Positions 58,600 through 64,000 of a stretch of 64,000 nt of DNA are shown here, piece by piece. The notes beneath the pieces are model-generated. The model saw only the letters and a list, made by a program, of their open reading frames with translations, was not told where the DNA came from and made no database searches. A program made the translations under genes and the position numbers. The stretch covers positions 27,749,344 to 27,813,343 of the forward strand of contig NW_026947486.1 in assembly GCF_034190915.1 (NCBI RefSeq), written 5' to 3'. How positions within the stretch are numbered: position 1 is the stretch's first letter; each line of letters starts with the position of its first letter. The DNA comes from Cavia porcellus (Eukaryota > Chordata > Mammalia > Rodentia > Caviidae).

Positions 58600-59165
58600 A
58601 TTCTGTTCATTTAAAAAAGCTTTTTAATCTATTCAGATGATCATGTATTTTTTGTCTTTGATTCTGTTAATATGGTGTCTTATATTTATTGATTTACATA
58701 TGTTAACTTATTCCTGTATTCCTGGTATTAATCCAAATTGGTCACTGTGTATAATCTTGATTTGTTGTGTCATTTTTCTCTGTATGTTACTGAGCATTTT
58801 TTCAGTGTATGTTCATTAGGGTGTTTGGCTTGTAATTGTCTTTCCTAGTTAGGTCCTTCTCTTTTTTGGTATTAATGTAATACTTTCTTCCATTAATGAA
58901 TTTAGGAGTAATGCTTCACTTTCAATTTCCTTAAGGATTTTGTGAAATAGTAGTATTAGGCCTTTTCTAAATTTCTTGTAGAATTTAGCAGTGAATCCAT
59001 CAGGGCCTGGGCTTTTCTTTCTTAGTAGACTTTTGATTATATCTTCAGTTTCATTGATTGACATTCCATTTATTTATTATTTTTATATTTTGATCATTCA
59101 GTTTCGGTAATTCATATGTATCTAGGAATTTGTGTATTTCTTCTGCATTTCCATCTTATTAAAAT
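58600..59165 (-). mobile_element. L1 ORF2 reverse-transcriptase fragment, antisense
   Basis: The minus-strand frame 59064-58849 encodes 71 aa with LLRKKSPGPDGFTAKFYKKF, the conserved start of the L1 RT domain, followed by SLMEESITLIPKK. It is truncated on both sides and interrupted at 59170 by the class II ERV. Confidence 0.75.
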
Positions 59166-59170
59166 ACTAT

Positions 59171-59509
59171 TGTTGATTGCAAGAGCTAAGTTCCCGGGGT
59201 GCAGATGAAGAATGAACAGTGGATAAAGAAAATAAAGATAGAGACAGAAATTTGGTGTCAGATGGAGCCATTCATATGAGGGGCAGAGACAGCTCAACCA
59301 CCACAATGTGTTTTTTTATACACGTTATACCATGCCACTTTGCTTAACTAGCTAGCCCCTTATGCCCCATGTTTTCCTATGCTCTATAAGCTAGCATACC
59401 CATTCACTTCCAGTACTCCATAACCTCAGGGCATTTCTTACGTGCTCCACACCCTCAGGAAACTCCTATTCAGGCATTTTTGTGAACTGTCACTGTCTTT
59501 GGCTCCCCA
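59171..59509 (-). repeat. 3' LTR of the antisense class II ERV
   Basis: 339 bp. In plus orientation it starts TGTTGATTGC and ends GGCTCCCCA, giving TG...CA ends on the minus strand too. It aligns with 63830-64000 (for example TATACAC-TTATACCA, TTTGCTT-ACTAGCT, CCAGTACTCCAT). It is immediately followed by the reversed polypurine tract. Confidence 0.75.
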
Positions 59510-59526
59510 AATCTCCTCCTTCTCTG
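59510..59526 (-). other. Polypurine tract (3' primer site)
   Basis: On the minus strand AGAGAAGGAGGAGATT directly precedes TGGGGAGCC, the LTR start. Position and composition fit a retroviral polypurine tract. Confidence 0.7.
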
Positions 59527-59529
59527 TAT

Positions 59530-60242
59530 TTGTAGATGATATGATTGAATTTGGAGGAGCTGTGTTTGAATTTCTCTGTTGACAACTTTCTTTCTTTTGG
59601 TTATACTTTTCTGCTGGATGTTAAAACCAGGCTAAAGTGAGACCTGTATTACTCAAATCAACTTCTTGCTATCTCTCAAAAGTTCAGTTAAGTTGCCTCA
59701 AGAATTATCCTGTAACCATGTGCAGCACCACTTAGTATTTCTCAGTATAAGCCATCTGGATGAGATACAGTCATTGCTTCGCCAAGTGGCTTTCTGTGAG
59801 ATTTTTCTAATGACTCTCCTTAGGCACACTACACACATCCTTAGGCACCACCTTCTCTGTGCTCCCATAATCTCAGAAATCAGAAGGCTGGGGACTCACT
59901 GAGTTATAGGATATCACAACACAGGTTTCTTATATCTTGTTTCTCTGTTGACTTTGGAGAACTTAAGCCAAAATGTTGGCTGCCCTCTAAGAATATCTAT
60001 CGTTCTAATCTTTTGGTCTCTAACCTTACTTGTTGGACATCCAGAAGAGAAGATTAATCACATTACATTGTAGTGGAGGCAGAAAATAATATTACTATCT
60101 TATCTGAATGTCAAGCACCTTAGAACATAATTTAAAACCCTTACTTTTAAAATATTTTTAATAACACTTATTGGAATGTCTCCTGTTATTCTCTAACAAC
60201 CATGGATATTCTAATATTCAAATCCTTAAAGAATATTAACAG
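59530..60242 (-). other. ERV 3' internal sequence, unclassified
   Basis: Between the polypurine tract and the B1 SINE. No envelope domain could be recognised on the minus strand. Confidence 0.4.
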
Positions 60243-60409
60243 AAGCTGGGCGTGGTGGCTCATGCCTGCCTGTAATCCCAGCACTCTGGAGGCTGAGATG
60301 GTGGGAGGATCGTTGTGAATTCAAGACCAGCCTTGGCTACAAAGTGAGCTCAAGGCCAGCCTGAACTAAATAGCGAGACCCCGTCTCAAAAAAGACCAAA
60401 AAAAAAAAA
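60243..60409 (+). mobile_element. B1 SINE, full length, perfect 15-bp target-site duplication
   Basis: It starts AAGCTGGGCGTGGTGGCTCA and has an internal promoter B box (GTGAATTCAAGACC). The classic B1 duplication of about 29 bp is visible (AGACCAGCCTTGGCTACAAA... / AGGCCAGCCTGAACTAAATA...), and the element ends in an A-run. AAAGAATATTAACAG at 60228-60242 and 60410-60424 are identical. A relatively young insertion in the class II ERV, non-coding. Confidence 0.95.
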
Positions 60410-60424
60410 AAAGAATATTAACAG

Positions 60425-61739
60425 ATAACAGTCACATATTTTATACCAAGAATTATAAATGAAAAAAACATACATAAAATTACAGCATATAAATCATGCT
60501 GACATTTTGTGACATACATATTCATTTTGATATAGTATTCTGCCCTTTTAAATTATCCTTATCTAATACATAAGAAACTTTTACCTAATTGATCTTTAAG
60601 AAGGGGATGTATATTATATAAGTTCTTTGTCAAAGACAGATGTCTGAATTTGAAAGAAATGTAGCACTATAAACTTCTTATTTCACACTTCAGAAAACTT
60701 GCACATCTGCAGGCATAAATTGAATGTTCAATATACTACAAAAATAATCATTTATAACCATATAAATCTTTTGTACAAGAATACCTTTATCAAAATATAT
60801 TGTCTCAACAATTTAATCATCTTGATGAACAACATAGACATATCACAATATTTTTAATAACATTTATTGGAGTGTCTCCTGTAAGGCCATGGAGCTCACT
60901 GGGTCTTCCTGTTAATGAACAAAGACTGAGATTTTTCCCAGGCATCTGCTTCTTTATTCACAAAAGTGTACCCTAGCCAATAATTATCCATGACCAAAAG
61001 GTCACCTTATTTACCTTAGCAAATTTTTGATACCTTCTGAAAAAACCAATTTTTATATTATGTTCACTATCTGGTAATGCATACTTCTAAATTTACAACT
61101 CAAAATTTCACAAATGTAAAAGAAAAAAGGAAAAAAAGTTGAACTCAAATAAAAAACAGCTGTTTATGCATATGACTTACAAACAAATATATAACTACAG
61201 ATTGACATTCAGACAAAGAGATACACAAGCAGAATGACAAGCAAGAAATCTTATAAAGACAGAATTCATTCAAATATATGTTTAACTGAATTAAATTATA
61301 GCACTTTTATAATTGTAGGAATTCATAGATATGAATAGACTTCAGGTTTTGTTGTAAGCAAATTTGAGATCTCTTAAATCCTTTATCTATAGTTAGTCTA
61401 TATTTTCATTTTATTTTTTAAGAAAATCAATAGCCTCTTTTCTTTTTTTTTTACCAATAACTTTTTGCCATGCCATGTTCTTCTATATTGCTAATAGCTC
61501 AGTTATCTTTATACACTGCACCATCTTACTCAGACCTATTTTTGGTTACCATTCCCTGGGTATTCTGGGTGAATTCCCTTAATTAGCTTTAGAGATCAGG
61601 GCAGTCCCACTCTTGTCTATTGGCTGTGGTATGGTCTCTGAAGCATCACTATCATCATATTTTTGAATGGTGGGATCAATTTCTTCTCCACATCTTGGCT
61701 CATAATAGGAACAGAAAGCATGCTCTGGCACCCAGATAA
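60425..61739 (-). other. ERV internal sequence or unrelated A/T-rich DNA
   Basis: Very A/T-rich. The part near 61560-61739 continues a minus-strand protein-like reading after the integrase C-terminus (VPEHAFCSYYEPRCGEEIDP). The remainder has no recognisable domain. A 40-bp block (60143-60185) recurs at 60846-60884. Confidence 0.4.
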
Positions 61740-61970
61740 GTCATTCAGCATTTTTTGGAAAAAACACATGCATACCCTCTACCCCAAATGAATAGTGGGT
61801 TAGGTCCTTTCCATTGTCCAATATGAAAATCTTTCTTTTAGAAGGGATAATAAAAGATGTGACAGAAGCAAATTGAATTAATTTGTCTGAAGGATAATGA
61901 TTGCTGCAATACCAGTGAAGTTTGCTAATGCAGTTTGCCAAGATAACAAGAATTGCCATTAACCACTGTT
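61740..61970 (-). pseudogene. Class II ERV integrase C-terminal remnant (tentative)
   Basis: The C-terminal half of the minus-strand frame 62253-61741 includes FGVEGMHVFFPKNAE followed after a stop by LIWVPEHAF. The spacing of Gly-Val, Phe and Trp-Val-Pro resembles the small beta-rich C-terminal domain of class II integrases. It joins the dUTPase-like part directly through the (TA)n tract. The identity is an inference from short motifs. Confidence 0.4.
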
Positions 61971-61974
61971 GCTG

Positions 61975-61976
<2 letters not shown>

Positions 61977-62015
<39 letters not shown>
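61977..62015. repeat. (TA)n microsatellite at the ERV deletion junction
   Basis: About 19 TA units, exactly between the dUTPase-like and integrase-like segments. Confidence 0.95.
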
Positions 62016-62018
<3 letters not shown>

Positions 62019-62019
62019 C

Positions 62020-62253
62020 CAAACCCTTGAATCCCTTTTCCTTATTCATAAATTTCCCAACTTTTCCTAGAGGAAGAATGAATAATTGAGTGATACAAGA
62101 GTTCAGCATGACCTGAACAGTGTTGTGAATAGATTTAATCATAACCTTAATTTTCCCTGTATAGTCAGCATTGATGACACCAAGCAACACCAGGAGACAT
62201 TTTAAAATGAGACTGCTTCTGTTTAGCAGAAGACTCACTGTTCTAAGAGACAA
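62020..62253 (-). pseudogene. Class II ERV dUTPase-like remnant
   Basis: The minus-strand frame from 62253 reads ...LLGVINADYTGKIKVMIKS (residues about 22-41), the substrate-binding/catalytic motif region of trimeric dUTPases (GVID-DY-G pattern, with Asp changed to Asn), then QLFILPL and a C-terminal KEKGFKGLG resembling the Gly-rich P-loop-like motif 5. dUTPase removes dUTP during reverse transcription in betaretroviruses. The frame lacks the N-terminal part and runs into the (TA)n tract, so it is non-functional. Confidence 0.7.
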
Positions 62254-62559
62254 AGGTCTATAGGCTCAAGTAGAATAACTTGGATTCCCATGTTGGTAGT
62301 TAATACAAATATGGAGGAGGGAATAAGGTCTCAACCTTAGCTGTCTTTTGCAACTCACCAAAAGTCAGAGACACATTTAGCATTGAAGATAAGGCTGAGG
62401 ATGAATTAGAGAAATCATACCACTGCTTGGCAGGCCCAAAGTGAGCCCCAATGGAAGTTTCCTGAAATAGGCTGACCCCCGATATTAGTTTTAGATATGT
62501 ACTCAGTTGCCTAATGATATCCTCATCCAAATATTATACAAATACCAGGCTTTGTTGGA

Positions 62560-62700
62560 GGAACGGATAACGGCTGTGTTGCCCTGACAGGAGCAGCAGA
62601 GTGGCTTCAGGCAAAATGTCCTCTGCCTCCACAGCTGAAACAAGTAACGTTATTTCTACACTGTGGGTGAATAATCTGAGCAACAGCTGCTTCCAAAGCA
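62560..62700 (-). pseudogene. Class II ERV gag nucleocapsid remnant
   Basis: On the minus strand 62642-62607 reads CFSCGGRGHFA followed by TGA, matching the first part of a CCHC knuckle (C-x2-C-x4-H) with the last Cys region lost beyond the stop. Located upstream of the dUTPase-like segment, as expected for gag. A different frame of 66 codons covers the area but has no domain. Confidence 0.65.
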
Positions 62701-63091
62701 ACCACTGGCCCATATGAGGGGCCAGTGTTTTCACACATTTGAATCCTTCCAGCCCGTGTGGCCCATTACTTATTAGTCCTCAGAGCCTCTTGACACCATT
62801 TATTTGCATTTTCAAATTCTAACTGCTAAACCACCAACTTATTAGCTTTTGCATCACTTATAATTTTCCCACTGGCCTACAATAAGCATGTTGCAAAATC
62901 CTGGAAAAGTCCATGAGGACCCTCAAGAATGGAGGTCAGATAAAAGGATTCTTCATCCTTTGAGAAAAGTTCCCTTCAAGCCCTGTGGGTGCTATTTTAT
63001 TCTGCTCATACACTTGCAATTCAAAAATAAGTCAGTGATTCATGGCAGCAAAGGCACTTTTTCCAATCTACATATTCTTTGCAATGGCTTC
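62701..63091 (-). other. Class II ERV gag region, decayed
   Basis: Between nucleocapsid and the inserted MaLR LTR. By position it should be capsid, but no clear motif survives. Confidence 0.4.
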
Positions 63092-63445
63092 TGTCTTAGT
63101 TACATTTTACTTGTCACTGTATCAAAATACCTGATGCCCAAAGTTAGGGAAGGAAAGATTTATTTCTTACAGTTCTTGGAGGTTTCAGTCCATACTCAGT
63201 TGGCTCCAAGGCAGCATGGCATGGCGGGGCAGCCATTCATGGCTGCTACAAACAGCAAGGTGTGAACCAGCAAGAGGGAGACACATGTTCTTTCCGCCAT
63301 TACATAGTATGCTGGCTCCACACCTAGGTGGGTGTAGCACTCACACCACCAATCTGAGTGCTAGACAATGAACCAATCACAAATGTTTGATTTGATTAAG
63401 TCCGTAATTCATGAGGCTTGGGGGCCACTGACAAAAACCATGACA
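63092..63445 (-). mobile_element. Solo MaLR LTR inserted in the class II ERV
   Basis: 354 bp, TGTCTTAGTTAC ... AACCATGACA, matching 49149-49491 closely (TTGGCTCCAAGGCAGCATGG, AACCAGCAAGAGGGAGACAC, CACTGACAAAAACCATGACA). The flanks GCTTC / ACTTT are only weakly similar. The class II ERV sequence continues on both sides. Confidence 0.8.
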
Positions 63446-63717
63446 ACTTTCTTTAATGTTAATTGTAAGGGAGAAAAAAACAGCTGTACTCCCTGACAAA
63501 ATAAATTTTCACCCTGAAGTGCAATAAAACTTCTCTGAGTCCAAAAGGCAGAAATCTCTGCTGTGGCTCAACTAGATTTATTTGCCACTGTAAAATAGAA
63601 CTGACTATGAGAAATTCCTCTGATGTGGAAGGCTCTTTTCTGGCCTCCACTGCACCTTGCCCATCTAATTGAATAAAATCAGAGAGACTATGCTCTACTG
63701 GGGATGGGGAACTGTTC
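63446..63717 (-). other. Class II ERV leader, possible primer-binding site
   Basis: Non-coding. On the minus strand GGTGGAACAGTTCCCCATCC (63717-63698), right next to the inferred LTR end, is weakly similar to a tRNA-Lys-type primer-binding site. Confidence 0.35.
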
Positions 63718-64000
63718 CACCATCTCCCTTCTGCTTAGGACCTAAATTTAAAGTAGTACTTTTCACAGATTCATTTATGGTCATCTGTCAGAAAAAATAC
63801 CTTCCAAAGCAAATCCACAAAAATAAAGTAAATGTAGGAATCAGAAGTACAACAACACAATTTATTTATACACTTGTCATACCACACCCGTTTGCTTTAC
63901 TAGCTCACTTCTTACATCTCGTGTTCTCACAACTTGGGGCTGGAACACCTGTTAGCCTCCAGTACTCCATGCTTTCAGGGATTTTCTCATATGCTCTGTG
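63718..64000 (-). repeat. 5' LTR of the antisense class II ERV (truncated by the window end)
   Basis: 63830-64000 aligns with 59280-59450 (ATACACTTGTCATACCACAC; TTTGCTTTACTAGCTCACTT; CCAGTACTCCATGCTTTCAG). The start at 63718 is inferred from the length of the other LTR. Divergence between the two LTRs is considerable, so the insertion is old. Confidence 0.65.

Larger units (their letters stand above)
59171..64000 (-). mobile_element. Class II (beta/ERVK-like) ERV, antisense, internally deleted, runs off the window
   Basis: Same-orientation LTRs lie at 59171-59509 and from about 63718 to the window end, with 4.2 kb of internal sequence. Read on the minus strand: leader and gag (interrupted by a MaLR LTR at 63092-63445), a nucleocapsid knuckle (about 62607-62660), a dUTPase-like region (about 62253-62020), then a jump to what looks like the integrase C-terminus (about 61970-61740), unclassified 3' sequence with a B1 SINE, a polypurine tract (59510-59526) and the 3' LTR. 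Protease, RT, RNase H and most of integrase are absent. A dUTPase between gag and pol is typical of betaretrovirus-like class II elements. It is non-coding and non-autonomous. Confidence 0.7.

Noticed and set aside
61741..62253. 170-codon frame as a host membrane protein (Tyr-Ile-rich stretch)
   Set aside because: The Tyr-Ile run is a (TA)n microsatellite, and the parts on either side are ERV dUTPase-like and integrase-like.

Overview
This is mammalian nuclear DNA, most likely from a rodent. It holds the last three coding exons of KLF8 (an X-linked gene in human) on the + strand, followed by a repeat-rich stretch with no other host gene I can recognise. The rodent assignment rests on tRNA-derived ID SINEs, a 7SL-derived B1 SINE with the typical 29-bp internal duplication, MaLR LTRs and monomer-bearing L1 elements. 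The ID/B1/B4-like mix would fit a non-murid rodent, but I cannot name the species.

Layout: 1-7.7 kb is a KLF8 intron with two antisense L1 elements, one nearly full length. KLF8 exons lie at 7738-7849, 8460-8599 (zinc finger 1) and 21145-21326 (zinc fingers 2-3 and stop). Their phases agree, and together with a split codon from an upstream exon they encode the C-terminal 144 residues. The 12.5-kb last intron holds a 3.9-kb LINE-type element with only ORF1. From 21.3 kb come the KLF8 3' UTR and ordinary spacer with old L1M pieces. From 30.7 kb on, nearly everything is nested retroelements: L1 fragments, a 60-bp minisatellite, a second ORF1-only LINE (36564-40129, minus), a decayed class I endogenous retrovirus (40946-49146, plus), a MaLR provirus (49149-about 51170, minus), a mosaic of L1 pieces (51.2-59.2 kb) and an internally deleted class II-type ERV (59171 to the window edge, minus).

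Most interesting: two elements in opposite orientation, each with L1-type 5' UTR, ORF1 and a long 3' UTR, no ORF2, and what look like intact target-site duplications. This is a HAL1-like ('half-L1') architecture, which suggests a non-autonomous ORF1-only lineage that was mobilised in trans. Also notable are L1 5' tandem monomers of several types (one with a higher-order dimer), an 11-12-copy 60-bp array fused to the end of an L1 ORF1, antisense LINE 3' ends replacing part of the ERV reverse transcriptase, and a pol deletion in the class II ERV exactly at a (TA)n tract. All calls are by eye; no alignment or database search was run.
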